Assembly (NCBI RefSeq): GCF_051020985.1
Contig: NC_135000.1
Location: 248,001 to 312,000 of the forward strand
DNA length: 64,000 nucleotides
Source of the DNA: Nomia melanderi
Taxonomy: Eukaryota; Arthropoda; Insecta; Hymenoptera; Halictidae
Direction of reading: 5' to 3'
The position numbers were made by a program, and so were the translations under genes. Below the pieces are notes generated by a model. It ran no database searches. It was not told the origin of the DNA and saw only the letters and a list, made by a program, of their open reading frames with translations. This document shows, in pieces, positions 11,728-23,157 of this stretch. Numbering within the stretch: the first letter of the stretch is position 1; each line of letters begins with the position of its first letter.

Positions 11728-11914
11728 AAGGCGTTTATTTTCCAAAACATGTTCCCCCGGGCTTACAATGTCCGACCGGGGGTAGATACAACATTACGTC
11801 TTATTGGCGAAGGTGGATATTAACTTAGTTTTTAAATGTATATACATGAATTAGCTGTATGTACAAGCTTGGCTATTAATTATTAATTAGTAGCATACAT
11901 AAATAGATAGACCT

Positions 11915-11958
11915 AACTAAATAAATATATAAACAGATAAATACAATAAATAAGTGGA

Positions 11959-11997
<39 letters not shown>

Positions 11998-12475
11998 ATA
12001 GATAGAGCATTAGCAAACAGCAGCTAAAATAATAGTGGTAGGGCGTGAGCGCGCGGTCAAGTGCAGTAGAGCAGCAAGCATGTGGTTAGATGTTTAGTAT
12101 AGAGAGAGAAGCAGGGCATAGTTATGCATAAGTAGCTAATGTACGATTAGTTAAAAGAAGTGGGTTAAAAAAGTAAGATGGGTCTGACAGTTAATAAAAA
12201 TGAAACCAAGTTATTAGATCTAGTCATGCTTTAAAAGGAGATAAAATAGAGTAAGATAAAATGTTAGAAATGTTAAAATTGATAGTCAGGTAGTAAATAA
12301 ATAAATAAATAAGTTAAAATAGAATGAAATGAAATAGATGATAGAATAAAATTAGATAGATAAATAGAATAAGTTAGTATGACTAGATAGAATAGAATAA
12401 ATCACTAAGTAGATAAATAAATCAATAAGTAAATAAATAAATAAGTAGATAAATAGTGTATTTTATTCTATTGGT
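11915..12475. repeat. (AAAT)n-rich microsatellite tract
   Basis: Clusters of aaat/gata repeats, the longest an uninterrupted run of aaat units at about 11960-12000, with further patches at 12295-12315 and 12410-12450. It lies in the 3' part of the R2-clade insertion. A short taataataat run at 12484-12497 (minus strand) could be the true LINE tail, in which case the AT-rich tract is later growth. Confidence 0.6.
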
Positions 12476-12734
12476 TTGGTTCATTATTATTATTAGCTAC
12501 TTACCTTGCTGCTGTCTCTCCCCTACTGCTCCTCTCATGTCGGGGGAGTTGACCCCCGCAGGTTATCGATAGGTCAGCCAGGATCAGGAGCCGGGACATC
12601 CTCGGTGAGGGCCTCGCGATATTGGCGTACTCCCGAGACGTGCTGCACGTAGATATCCCGGCTCCACCGGACAGTCTCCGACACAATGAGCCGGCGCATC
12701 AGAGACGCGTACCGTTTACCGATACGCAGAATCT

Positions 12735-13829
12735 TCAACACCGACTCATTGGCCGGATCCCAAGAGCCGAGGACACCGAGACGATCGCGGAGACCGCCAC
12801 CCGGTAACCGCGCCCTCCGAGAACATCGGCCAGGGGCTTATACTTGAGTATTTTTCGCGCCCTGGCCTCTTCGAATGACGTATATTCGTTCTCGAATGGC
12901 ACGGTTATGTCCACGATGACGATACTCCTTGAGGGCTCATGCCTGACAACGATGTCAGGCCTAAGAGCCCCCAGACCCCCGTCGATGACCTCGACCGTCC
13001 GGTTAACCCTTATGTCCCCTGGCAGTTGGCAAGCGTTAGCGGTACGGGAAACCACCGCATCGTGGCGAAGTTGCCAGGCCGCCGAGTGCGGACGGCAGTG
13101 GCAAAGGACGTGGGGAAGGGACTCGAGCTCCGCCCCGTATCGCCGGCAACGTTTATCACCCGCGCCGCAGCGCCTTGCTCCGTTAAGAGGCAAGACGTCG
13201 AGGCGAGCTTGGTGTATAAATCGCCAATCAGCGAAGCGGGTGAAGTTGCCGCCGCGGAGAAAGTGGTTTGAAACACCACTCCGCAATGACACCCCGAACA
13301 TCTTCCCCTGATTCTTTTTGCGGGAAAGCCGCTGGTGGTAGTATCCTACCACTGCCATCCGCAGTCGGCGGATGATCTGACTCCTTGCCATGGGCGGAAC
13401 TATGGTCTCCCGATCGCGAGAACCTCTGAGCGTTACCGCGAGCTCAGATCGCACCTCGCTCCACTGCCAGCGCAATCCAAGCTGGTCCCAGCTTCTGCGT
13501 GCAGCATTCCGTACCCTCGACCACAGTGAGGAAACGACCCCCTCGTTCCTGGCGAAGTACCCCTCCAGCGAACCAGAGAGGTACTCGGCCAGGTCATTGT
13601 TTGACGGGTTAGTATGGCCGATTTTCCTGGCTACAGCCTCACACAGCGAGTTCCAGGCCAACTCCATGACCACCGCGTCATCCGCCGTCAGAAGACGAAA
13701 CACATGAGCTATGGTCAAGACGTTGGCCATGTAAGCAAGCGGAAGCAGTCCACATCCCCCCCTACTGGGTGGGAGGTAGACTACTTCCGCGCTGGCCCGC
13801 TGCGGGAGGTTGAGCCAGGATTTGGCCAT
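12735..13829 (-). pseudogene. R2-clade LINE ORF: C-terminal half with restriction-like endonuclease
   Basis: 364-codon open frame. It begins in the RT thumb (LPPSRGGCGLLPL). At about residues 235-265 is a zinc knuckle that should read C-x2-C...H-x4-C but has Tyr in place of the second Cys (CRRYGAELESLPHVLCHC). Then come the endonuclease acidic residues, RPDIVV and about 20 residues on IVDITVPFE, as in the R2/CRE class of PD-(D/E)XK nucleases. A terminal basic region follows. It is separated from the RT core upstream by a frame break at about 13830-13946. The Cys loss and truncation suggest inactivity. Confidence 0.85.
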
Positions 13830-13946
13830 ACGTCGAAGCTGTTAAAAACGTCGGCAGTATAAAAGCTGCCACGGTTTCGACCTTCTGCTACGGGGCCAGG
13901 GGGGAACGGTCTACGGCCTGCAGATCCTGAACCAACTCATCGATCG

Positions 13947-14570
13947 TCAGCAGTGGAGTCTGACGGACCTGAAACTCGGTGGGAACGCCCAGGTGTTCGT
14001 AGGGCTCACCGGCTGCCAGGGCGCGCATTTGCTGACCCTGGATGGTGAAGCGGGTGGCACGGACCCCCGCGGCCCCCTACCACGATGGTGGAGGGTCGCG
14101 CATTTTGTGGGGTTGAACCGCAATCCAATGCCACCCACTGCAGCATCCACTGCCTTCAGCAGCGTTTCCATCCCCTCCGGGGTGTCGGCGACCAACGCGA
14201 GATCGTCCGCGTACGCCAGGACACTGTGCCGATGGCCGTGCAGCGTGTAACCCGCCGAGGTCCCGGCAGCTGCACGCAGCACCGGTTCTAGGGCGAGGTT
14301 AAACGCCACGGAGTTCATCGGACAGCCCTGGCGCACCCCGGAGAGGATGGGAACGGGGTCGGTAAACCCATCGGAAGTCCGCACCCGCGTCGTGCAACCG
14401 TGGTACATACTCTTCAGAATATTCTGAAGAGTTGAGGGAACCCCGGCCTCCACGAAGGATTGGTAGATGGAGGCGTGGGGGACCGAGCCGAATGCGTTCG
14501 ACGGGTCCAACCACGCCACCGCCACCTGACGCCCCCACCTGCGAGCGTCTGTAAGGGCTACCTGCAACAC
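13947..14570 (-). pseudogene. R2-clade LINE ORF: RT core
   Basis: 207-codon frame with RT motif A region (VAWLDPSNAFGSVPH), the GVRQGCPMN box, and motif C YADDLALVAD, all intact. Downstream the frame is lost near 13947 and picked up again at 13829 in another frame. The palm is well preserved, so the element may have been active in the evolutionarily recent past. Confidence 0.88.
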
Positions 14571-14717
14571 GAAGTTGTGCTCATAGCACCCCTCGTACGG
14601 CAGGAAGCCCTTCTGCGCGGAACTCAGGCGCTAGTTCTTGACCGACCACGCGACAAGATGGCCAGCCAAAACAGCGGCAAAGAGTTTCGGGGTCGTGTCG
14701 GATATGGCCAGCGGTCG

Positions 14718-14954
14718 TTAGTTCGACAGGTTGTCTCGATCACCCATTTTGTGCACAAGCATAGTGTTGGAAGCTTTCCAACACGAGGGGACTGACTCCA
14801 TACGCAGACATACATTAAACAAAGAGGTCAGCAAATGCGACCCCGGATCTGCCCTTTTCAGATCATTGTAGGTGAGACCGTCGGGCCCAGGCGCAGAGTT
14901 TGTCATACGCCTGATCCGACGATCCACCTCACTCACTTCGAAGGGCTTCACCAA
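14718..14954 (-). pseudogene. R2-clade LINE ORF: RT N-terminal motifs
   Basis: 78-codon frame with the pre-palm sequence FEVSEVDRRIRRM followed by SAPGPDGLTY, the conserved motif 1 of non-LTR reverse transcriptases, and W-K-A (PSCWKASNTMLVHKMGD). It is separated from the RT core by a frame break at about 14600-14720. The element begins only about 70 bp further upstream, so N-terminal DNA-binding domains are missing. Confidence 0.82.
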
Positions 14955-15024
14955 GGCTACATTGCTGGCCTCGTCTGGAGCTTCGATGGAAGGCGAGGGA
15001 GGCCTAGTAGTAGTAGGTAAGAAG

Positions 15025-16160
15025 TAGATAATAAAACACCTGGATATGATCTCATTACAGCTAAAATGTTAAAAGAAATACCAAAACAAGTGGCGTAGTA
15101 GCAATTACACAAATATACAATGCGATACTGGAAATCCAATATTTTCACATTCAATGGAAATTTGCGACAATCATTCTCATCCAAAAGCCTGACAAACCAG
15201 CCAAAGAAGTGACTTACTATAAGCCTATCTCATTGTCACCAATCTTGTTAAAACTATCTGAAAGATTGCTATTAAATAGACTAACATCAATAATGATGGA
15301 CAAGTGCATAATTCCACAACACCAAATCGGCTTTCGTAAGAAACACTCCACCATTGAACAAGTACAACGTATAGTCAGTGTGATAGGGAATGCCTTGAAA
15401 AACGCATGATATGCTCCGCTGCATTCATTGACATTAGTCAAGCTTTTGATAGAGTATGACATATGGGCCTACTATATAAAATTAAACAAAATTGCCCACA
15501 CAATTACTACAACCTGTTAAAATTCGACTTAACTGATGAGCTTTTCCAGGTCAATTTATGCGACAAACACTTGAAGATCTATCCAACACTCGCGGATGTT
15601 CCTCAAGGTAGCGTCAAGGTAGCGTTTCAAATTTACACAGCGGACCCACCTGACGACGAAAATGTATTTGTGGCCACAATTCGCGAACGATACTGCGTTT
15701 TTGGCTTCCCACGAAAATCCTGAGGAGGCGTGACAATTCCTACAAGGAGCACTGAATAAGACTGCAGAGTGGGCCAGAAAATGGAAAATTAAAATCAATA
15801 CAAATAAATCAACTCACATCACATTTACTACTAAACTCGTTATGTCTCCTGCGGTCAAACTTAACAGCGAACATCTTGAGACAAATTATCCCAATTTTAG
15901 ACATATGGAATACAGCTTTGGGGATATGCAAAGAAAAGTAACACAAATATCATTCAAAGATACTTGAACAAAGCATTGAGAAATATTGCAGCTACCTCAT
16001 GGTACATGTCTGCGGACTCATTGTATAAAGATCTAGGTATACATACTGTCAAACACCTAATAGGAAAAACGAATATTAAATCATCCTACCGAATCCGTCA
16101 AGGACCTAAATCATACACCACAAAACAGAACACTAAAAGGGAATAAGCCAACCGATCTGC
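15025..16160 (+). pseudogene. Jockey-type LINE, 3' piece
   Basis: Continuation of the Jockey RT: KTPGYDLIT at about 15033, then YKPISLSPILLKLSERLLLNR at 15212 and FRKKHSTIEQ at 15330. A decayed motif A (AFIDISQAFDRV) lies at 15420-15455, VPQGSV at 15598, and a shifted ADDTAFLASHENP at 15690. The C-terminal region (YLNKALRNIA, 15964-16146) ends near 16160. Several frameshifts and stops are present. The frame joins the 11440-11727 piece after removal of the R2-clade insertion. Confidence 0.85.
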
Positions 16161-16885
16161 AGAAATAAGTAAAGGAAGGAACATACCGTACTACGGTACG
16201 GAGCGTTTACCGCATACAAGTCATATCTCTAATTCATCAAATTTGTTGGTTAGCTTCGTGCAGTTAGTTGTAGATGTAACGTAATAAATAAATAAAAAAA
16301 TATAATAATTTACGAGTATTTTCTCGAGAACGTTAATTGATGACGTTTATCGCTAAGGTCAACTTATAAGCTAAGAACGAGTGTTCATCATAAGATGTGA
16401 TAGAGGCATTTTTAAATTTGCACTAATGGCATGCTTTAATCTTATTCGGTTTTTCAATTATCTGAGATCGAAACATTTCACTAATTTTTAAATTTGTTTG
16501 AAAATCGGGGTTTCCCGTTGAAACTGCATTTCATTTTATGCTTTTTATTTATTTATAATATTTTTATTAATTTATAACTCGACCGTTTTACAACCTGTCC
16601 TTCATTTTCAACATTCACTCTTCTTAAAAATACCTTAACCTACGCTAAGAATTCTAGATGCTATACTATTGATTGCTTTTTCAAGTACTTACATAATCTA
16701 TATTTACTAGTATTTTCGTGAATATTTTCATGAATTGCAAAATTCTGTCGAAATACCCATAACATTTCGTTTCGTGATTTTCTATGGTCACGAAATGTGT
16801 TTACTGTTCAAATATAGTCACATAAACCATATCGTATTTTTAAGTACTGTTTCGTCTGTTTACGATACAATTTCGGTATATTTTT
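16161..16885. other. AT-rich spacer and upstream region of gene N1
   Basis: No gene. From about 16660 on the sequence is homologous to the upstream regions of the other two N genes (21570-21890 and 51950-52260): attgctttttcaagta, the ttcgtga and gtcacgaaa blocks, and the gtctgtttac block. Confidence 0.55.
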
Positions 16886-16886
16886 A

Positions 16887-16894
16887 CATATAAA
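16887..16894 (+). promoter_or_regulatory. TATA box of gene N1
   Basis: TATAAAAG inside the conserved string acatataaaaggaaaa, about 70 bp upstream of the N1 ATG. The same box stands at the same distance in N2 (about 21895) and N3 (about 52272), which supports its use. Confidence 0.55.
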
Positions 16895-16959
16895 AGGAAA
16901 ATACGCAATTACTATTACAACTTTCCAGTAGAAGCGCAAGGGATTTAAGTCTCGCAACC

Positions 16960-18040
16960 ATGAACCAGAAACTCAACCTTCTGCTTTTAGTTATTGCTCT
17001 CATATTGATGTCCGGGAACTTTGTGGAATCGGTATGGATCATTTTACATTCCCGTTTCTTCGTATCATAATTCTTGTTAATGACACCTGATGCACGCAAA
17101 AATGTGCCCCAGTGACTTTGTTCAAGTATGAAATTTTGAAATATGTGCCAGGAATTTCTACGGTTATTCTTTTCTGTCAAGTGACGTACATACAATCCTT
17201 ATTTAGAGAAATTATTCATAGTGACGTTGAAATTTTGTTATGGAAAAGAATTGATGCAATGAGTACTTTGGTTGCAAATACGATAATTAATATATTAAAT
17301 GAAATTAATTGGAGGAACCATTTTATAAATCATGTCCCTTATACATATTATATATAATATTCAACATGTAGATACGTTTGTAAAGGAGTTAAAAATGTAA
17401 ATAAATTAATTTTCATATTATTTCGTACAAATGCAATTTACAGTTTAACATATTTCTTTTTTTACTTAGTTTGTGATCATTTTCATGACAAATTTTATAA
17501 ATGAAGTCCTTCTCACTTACATGCTTACTTTCATGAATTTCTATCATGTCTGCCGCGAAAGGTTATATTTATTGTTAAACGTTATTACATAAAATATATA
17601 CTAAATTTTTGCGTCTTCGTTAAAAAGCTGTCAAAAACTGTTTCGTTATAAAAGAACACAAGCGAATACAACTATAATTTAGTAACGAGAACGCACGAAA
17701 TTCGGTTCAACGAATCATAGACTAAAAACCCAAACTACTATTTTTATTAGTTTCTCTTGTTTTGATGTTAGCGAATTCTGTGAAATGTAAGGTAAAAATA
17801 TGATGTTTCTTTAATTTATGTAAATGATACTGCAAAAACTCTTATACATTTTTGTATGTTTGTAGGAACTCTCAATATGCAAAAATTTACCCAAAAGCAT
17901 GTGTACTAGCATGAAGTATAACAATATGTGTCCGGTACTATGACAATGATTTTCTTTTATGAGTTACTAATTTCTAAAAATTCAATCAGACATGTGATAA
18001 CTGGAATTTCCTGTTTCAGAGTGTATGTGGAGGTAGATGA
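16960..18040 (+). CDS. Gene N1: small secreted four-cysteine peptide, three exons
   Basis: Exon 1 (16960-17031) encodes a signal peptide with core LLLLVIALILM. Exon 2 (17866-17934) encodes 23 residues with three cysteines spaced C-x7-C-x8-C. Exon 3 (18020-18040) supplies the fourth cysteine (C-x3-C across the splice) and ends Gly-Gly-Arg-stop, an amidation-type ending. All junctions are phase 0: acceptor tttgtag, donor GTACTA, acceptor ctgtttcag. In N2 and N3 exon 1 ends two codons later at a GTAAGA donor. Here a small deletion removed it, leaving GTATGG after the Ser codon as the only obvious donor, so expression may be impaired. The four-Cys secreted design is toxin- or defensin-like, but the family is not one I recognise. 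Confidence 0.55.
17717..17791 (+). pseudogene. Duplicated, dead signal exon inside gene N1
   Basis: Aligns codon by codon with exon 1 of the N genes (hydrophobic core LLFLLVSLVLML, ending in K-C-K before a GTAAAA donor in phase 0). The start codon is ATA instead of ATG and the third codon is TAA. It stands between the real signal exon and exon 2. The equivalents in N2 (22824-22895) and N3 (53149-53223) share the ATA, so the loss predates the triplication. Confidence 0.6.
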
Positions 18041-19990
18041 AGACGGTAATCAAATAACGTTTACAATATAATGAATCTCATGATTCTGAAGATAATACGC
18101 ACCACACTAAAAATATAATTGGGTGGAAATGTAATTAGATCTGCAGCTCCAGACTGCGAAAAAAACACGAAAATAACGATTTATAAATACATAAATAAAT
18201 ACGCCACTGTAGTATCTGTAGTACAAAACACTTCCTTTCCTTAATCACAAGTCCATCGTTAGGGACACATTTCTCGCAACACAACTTCCGTAAGAACTCA
18301 TCTAATGCACACTCCGCTACTACACTTCTCGCAATAGACTTTAGCTTTACACTTCGAAAAAACAACGAGTTCGAAATTTGAGAATTCGTTCGTCTTGAAA
18401 CGCGTAACAGAAAAACGGGTTCTCAATATCGTGAGAAACCGGTGGTTTGATTTCAATCGTTTGGAGATCAGAATTGAAACATTCGGTTTCTGATTAAGTT
18501 CGGAAATCGAAGCGTCGCGACCATCAACGAGACCTAAAGTTAAAGCTGGGCTTTACAACCCCAGCAAAGGAATTTAATTCGCGTTTGGTGATCATGTACG
18601 GGCGTGCAATTTAACGAGGTTGCTACGCTCCGAACAAAGATTACAAGTCGTATCAGCGAATAGTGCAGTCGCCTGTGAACCAAACTTAAAATTCGACTAT
18701 TCACATAACAAAAATTGAAAATTATCAACTTGTTGCTAAGTAGTCCCTGCTATATAAAATGATTTTTATTTCAAAAATTAATGAATTGTAATCACTGTTT
18801 AGCACGCTCAAGGTTTGTCATACAGACATTCCGAGTTTACCACGTATTTATATTTCTAACTTGTATTCACTGTTAAATATATTTATACGGAATTTTAACA
18901 ACGAAAATTATTCTCTGATGCATCAGAGCGAAAAATCATATTTCACATAACTTTATGTGAATAACCTCCGTTTCTCTATTTATATAACATTGGAATCAAA
19001 ACGCAAAATATCTATTGTTATTTAAAAGATTTCATAATATCCCTATAACATGAAAAAGTATAACTACCATATGGTTAGTTCTGTACCTTGCAAGTTCTGC
19101 CTGAAGCATTTTGGATTACTTTGAAAATGCTAAGAGACCGAGAAACAGTTTAAATAAAAAATACGTTGTTCTTTCACGCTTAGAAAACTACAAAATAAAA
19201 TTTGTTAAAAAGTTCAAATTTTTCGTAATTATGAATTTGAATTTTGAATTTTGAAAATGTTATTTCGCAATTTTATAGATGCGGAAGAATAATGTGTTTC
19301 TTGTTTAAACTTCTTCTCGTTACTTTTTACCATTTTCAAGATAATCCGCGGAAAGAAAAGTTTGCACTCATTTGGAGAGATGGTTTCACCTCTTCAAAGT
19401 GAAATTGGACACAAACAACATTGCAGTGTATTAGATTTGGCTTATTCTACTTACACACAAATTTTGATAATTTTTTGAACTTCCGGATTCGATAGCTTTT
19501 CTTGCGAAATAAAAAATAGGTTAGAAACGATTCTCCTGTTGATGAATATTTATAAATTATAGCGAATTTCAATACTTTATAGAAAAAAGATTATTGAGAG
19601 ATTTTTTAAGATTCTTGAAGTTTTGTTACCGCCATTGCGTTAGATTGTAAATTGATCGTAAATTGAAACGGAAAAAGCGGGCTGTATTCAACGATTGGGT
19701 AAATTGAGCTCTAGTTTTGTAACATAAGGTTCGAAATTGTTTAGGAGAATGATTGTGAACTACATAAATAATTCACACTTGACATTAAACTTATTGAATT
19801 GTTTGATGTTTATTGAAAACATTTTATTTAATTTGTCATGACGTTCATTTCTGTTACAATGAAAATCGTCTTTTATATTTTAATGCTGTGCTCAGTCAAA
19901 ACGTATTTGTGATATTGATTCTGCCTCTCTGTAGTGTCGAACCTGATAAATAAGTAATACCATAACAATTACTGTTTGACTAGTGGTAGC
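18041..19990. other. AT-rich spacer downstream of gene N1
   Basis: The first 150 bp match the downstream flanks of N2 and N3 (taaatacataaataaatacgcc). The remainder is AT-rich with no supported gene. Short frames at 18135-18365 and 18540-18728 (-) have no recognisable features. Confidence 0.5.
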
Positions 19991-19994
19991 TGAT

Positions 19995-20400
19995 AACACT
20001 GTGGAACACGATTTTTGTTTTGTAATAGCCACTAGGTGGTCCTTATAGAGTTCCTTACCCTAAATACGAATCCTAAACCCAAATTACTGGGTTACGTCCA
20101 GTTTTCGAAACAAATGGGTTTTGTAACGACGGTTGAATTTTTCAAAGAAACAAGTGTTACGTGAAAACTAAACACGATAGGCAATTAAAATTTGTCGTAA
20201 AAAATAGAGGAGAGTTACTTGAATATGTAGCTGTACAAATTTTGAATATTGCGTATCATTAAATGTTTGTAAATGATGATGAAAGTTTAAAAAAGGGTAG
20301 ATACGCGTACTTTATACACACTTCTGTTACATTTCTACGAAAAGTGGGTTGGCTAGCAAGAGTTTGCTTTGCATCATTAAATTCTGCAAACATTTTTGAA
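19995..20400 (+). repeat. Unclassified interspersed repeat, copy 2
   Basis: Plus-strand copy of the repeat at 6980-7340. Begins near ataacactgtggaacac and runs through gagttccttaccctaaatacgaatcc, gggttacgtccagttttcg and ttctacgaaaagtgggttggctagc. It shares broken coding stretches with copy 1. No TIR or LTR recognised. Confidence 0.55.
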
Positions 20401-21151
20401 CAGAAAACAGCTCGCAGAAATGGTCGCTCGCCGACCACGGCCGTTCAGAGCCGTGACTATGCGCTGTATAGACCTGGACCCCGGTCACTTCTTATACGTA
20501 TATATAATATTTAATTGTTTTATACATTTGTGTAATAATTATGAGAAAGCTTTTCACGATCGTTCTATTTTAAATAATTTACTATTATATAATCTACTAT
20601 CTGACGTAGCATATTCTAAAGATATATGACTTTTATACGTATTCACCGCATGCAAGATGTTTCAAATAAAAATTGCTTGTTTTCTACAAGGAAAAACATC
20701 ATTGTAATCGGTTTTTTAATGGCACATCTAATGATATCATTCTCAGTATTAAATTTGACGTAAAAAACTGTTACACAAAGTATGATTTACAGTAGATGTA
20801 TACTGAAGTATTTTTAAATCAATACTAAAACTGCTGAGTATACTCGAATATTTGTTATAGTTCCAGTGAACTTAATTAATTTTTAAAAACATTTCAGATA
20901 TTTAATACTTTCAAGATATTAATAATCGACAGATAATAACATTTATCGCAGCCATCTTGACTTATTCAATAGTTTTAGTATTAATCAGCGTAATAATATT
21001 ACTCGTATATGTGTATTCACATATTAAACAGCAAATTATTTAAAACGGAACAATTTGTGAAAAGTAATCAAACGTAAAACAGTATACAAAATTCATTAAT
21101 TTATTACAATTATATTAATAAAAATAATTATTACCCTTTATTTTAGATTAA

Positions 21152-21375
21152 CCCCTTGTCCTATAACAACGAGTAAGACTCGTGGTGAATATTTGCAACA
21201 TGATTCAACAAATATATACATTACTTATTTAATTTGAATTCAAAGTAAATATTATTCCTCTGTAATCAACTATTATACTGAAAAGGAAATATAGGCATAA
21301 CATATGCTTAGAATTTTTCTGTGTTTCCAATAAATTATTACGATCAGAGTTGAGAAACAATCACAGACCAATGAG
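21152..21375. mobile_element. piggyBac-type MITE (TTAA-flanked), copy in the N2 flank
   Basis: 224-bp non-coding element flanked by TTAA at 21148-21151 and 21376-21379. The left end is CCCCTTGTCCTATAA. The right end in its best-preserved sister (29515) reads CTCCTTGGCCTATGA, so ancestral TIRs of about 15 bp are inferred. Sisters are at 51511-51752 and, inverted, at 29515-29757. Confidence 0.65.
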
Positions 21376-21970
21376 TTAACTGTTAATCGATGCAATATAT
21401 GCAGCTTTCAAAAGAATTTATATAATTTATACCTAACACGCGACATACACAATTGAAATGCAGAAACATTGTCTGGCAAGTTCTTCGAATAAATATACAT
21501 TATCCTATCATTTGTTTGACTTCTTAGCGCTCTATCGCATCATGCATGATATCGCTTTGACATTCAAAACTACTGGTTGCTTTTTCAAGTATTTACATAG
21601 TCTATATTTACCAGTATTTTCGTCCCGTTTTCCATATAAAAAGGACGGGTTGTGCCGCGACCGTAATGGCCATAACATGTCTACAGGTGCTATTTAAATA
21701 TAATAAAAATACTATAAAAGTGAATGATATTTACGAATTACAGTAAATCTGCCAAAGTACCCATAACATTTAGTTTCGTGATCTTCTATTGTCACGAAAG
21801 GCCGTGTTTACTGTTAAAAAATAGTCAGGTAAGTGATATCACATTTTTAAGTACTGATGCGTCTGTTTACGGTACAATGTCCGCATATTTTTACATATAA
21901 AAGAAAAATATACAAATGTAACTACACCTTTTTTTTTAGCAGAAACGCGAGGGACTTAACTCGTGCAATC

Positions 21971-23157
21971 ATGAATCAGAAACTCAACCTTCTGCTTCTA
22001 GTTATTGCTTTCATTTTGATGTCAGGGAACTTTGTGGAATCAGTGTGGGTAAGAGATGACGTTCCTATAATTTATTCGGTTTATTATACATGGATTAATT
22101 TACATTCACCTTTCTTCGTATAATAATTCTTATCAATGGAACCTAAGGCATGCAGAAATTTACCACAGTGGCGATGTTCAAGTATGAAATTTCGAAATAT
22201 GTGCCAGGAATTGCCACGGTTATTCTTTTCTATCAAGCACAATAAAAAGATGAAATTTCTTGCATGAATCATGTCCCTCATTCATATTATACATAATATA
22301 CAAACGTACATACGTTTGCAAAGGAGTTACAAAAGTACATAAATTTATTTTCGTATTATTTCGTGCAAACGGAATTTAAAGTTTAGCATATTTTCATATT
22401 ATTTTGTTCATGATCAGTTTTACGATCAAAATTATAAATGAAGTTCTTCGTCTCATAAAAATGGCGAATACGAATTGTATTTACTATTGAACGTTATTAT
22501 ATAAGAAATATACCAAATTTTTGCGTCTTTGCTAAGAATCTGTCAAAAACTGTTTTATTTGCAAATGCAATTTACAAATTAGCATATTTTGATATTATTT
22601 TGTTCGTGATCAGTTTCATGATAAAAAATATAAATGAAGTTCTTTTGTCATAAAAATGGAGAATACGGATTGTATTTACTGTTGAATGTTATTATATAAG
22701 ATATATACTACATTCTTGCATGTTCGCTATAAAGCTGTCAAAAACGGTTTCGTTATAAAAGAACACAAGAGAATGCAACCACAATTTAGTAATAAGAACG
22801 CACGAAATTTGGCTGAACGAATCATAGACTAAAAACCCAAACTACTGTATTTATTACTTTCTCTCGTTTCCATGTCAACGAATTTTATGAAATGAAAATC
22901 AAAAATATAAAGTGTCTTTAGCTTATGCATTTCATCGTATCCAAATAACGGTCCAAAAACTCTTATACATTTTTTTATTTCTAAGGAACCAGAAGTGTGC
23001 AGTACTATATCTGAATATCATTGTACTAACACGCAATACGTACAAATGTGTCCGGTACTATGATAATTGTTTTCTTCTATAAATCAATTATTTCTAAAAA
23101 TTTAATCGGACATGCGATAACAGGAATTTTCTGTTTTAGAGTGTATGTGGACTGTAA
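21971..23157 (+). CDS. Gene N2: small secreted four-cysteine peptide, three exons
   Basis: Best-preserved exon structure of the N family. Exon 1 (21971-22048) encodes 26 residues: a signal peptide (core LLLLVIAFILM) ending at Trp before a consensus GTAAGA donor. Exon 2 (22986-23054) encodes 23 residues with C-x7-C-x8-C. Exon 3 (23140-23157) begins Ser-Val-Cys-Gly, giving the fourth Cys after x3, then Leu and stop; the Gly-Gly-Arg or Gly-rich ending of its sisters is lost. All junctions are phase 0. The TATA box is about 75 bp upstream. Exon 2 differs from N1 and N3 at most non-cysteine positions while cysteines and the terminal Met-Cys-Pro are kept, suggesting fast evolution under disulfide constraint. 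Function unknown; venom- or defence-type peptide is inference. Confidence 0.6.
22824..22895 (+). pseudogene. Duplicated, dead signal exon inside gene N2
   Basis: Counterpart of 17717-17791: ATA start, TAA at codon three, and a further TGA near the end where the sisters have a Cys codon. Clearly inactive. Confidence 0.55.

Larger units (their letters stand above)
11728..15024 (-). mobile_element. R2-clade LINE, 5'-truncated, inserted in a Jockey LINE
   Basis: A 3.3-kb insertion read on the minus strand. From its 5' side it contains pre-RT and RT (14954-14718), the RT core with YADD (14570-13947), then thumb, zinc knuckle and restriction-like endonuclease (13829-12735), followed by a long AT-rich 3' part. 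It splits the Jockey frame, and TAGATAA occurs at both edges (11721-11727 and 15025-15031), a candidate target duplication. The GC-rich body contrasts sharply with the AT-rich surroundings. Classic R2 sits in 28S rDNA; this copy does not, so it is either a non-rDNA R2-clade lineage or a stray insertion. It is 5'-truncated and frame-broken. Confidence 0.75.

Noticed and set aside
12844..13311. 155-codon plus-strand frame
   Set aside because: Antisense to the R2-clade endonuclease; the GC-rich region keeps several frames open.
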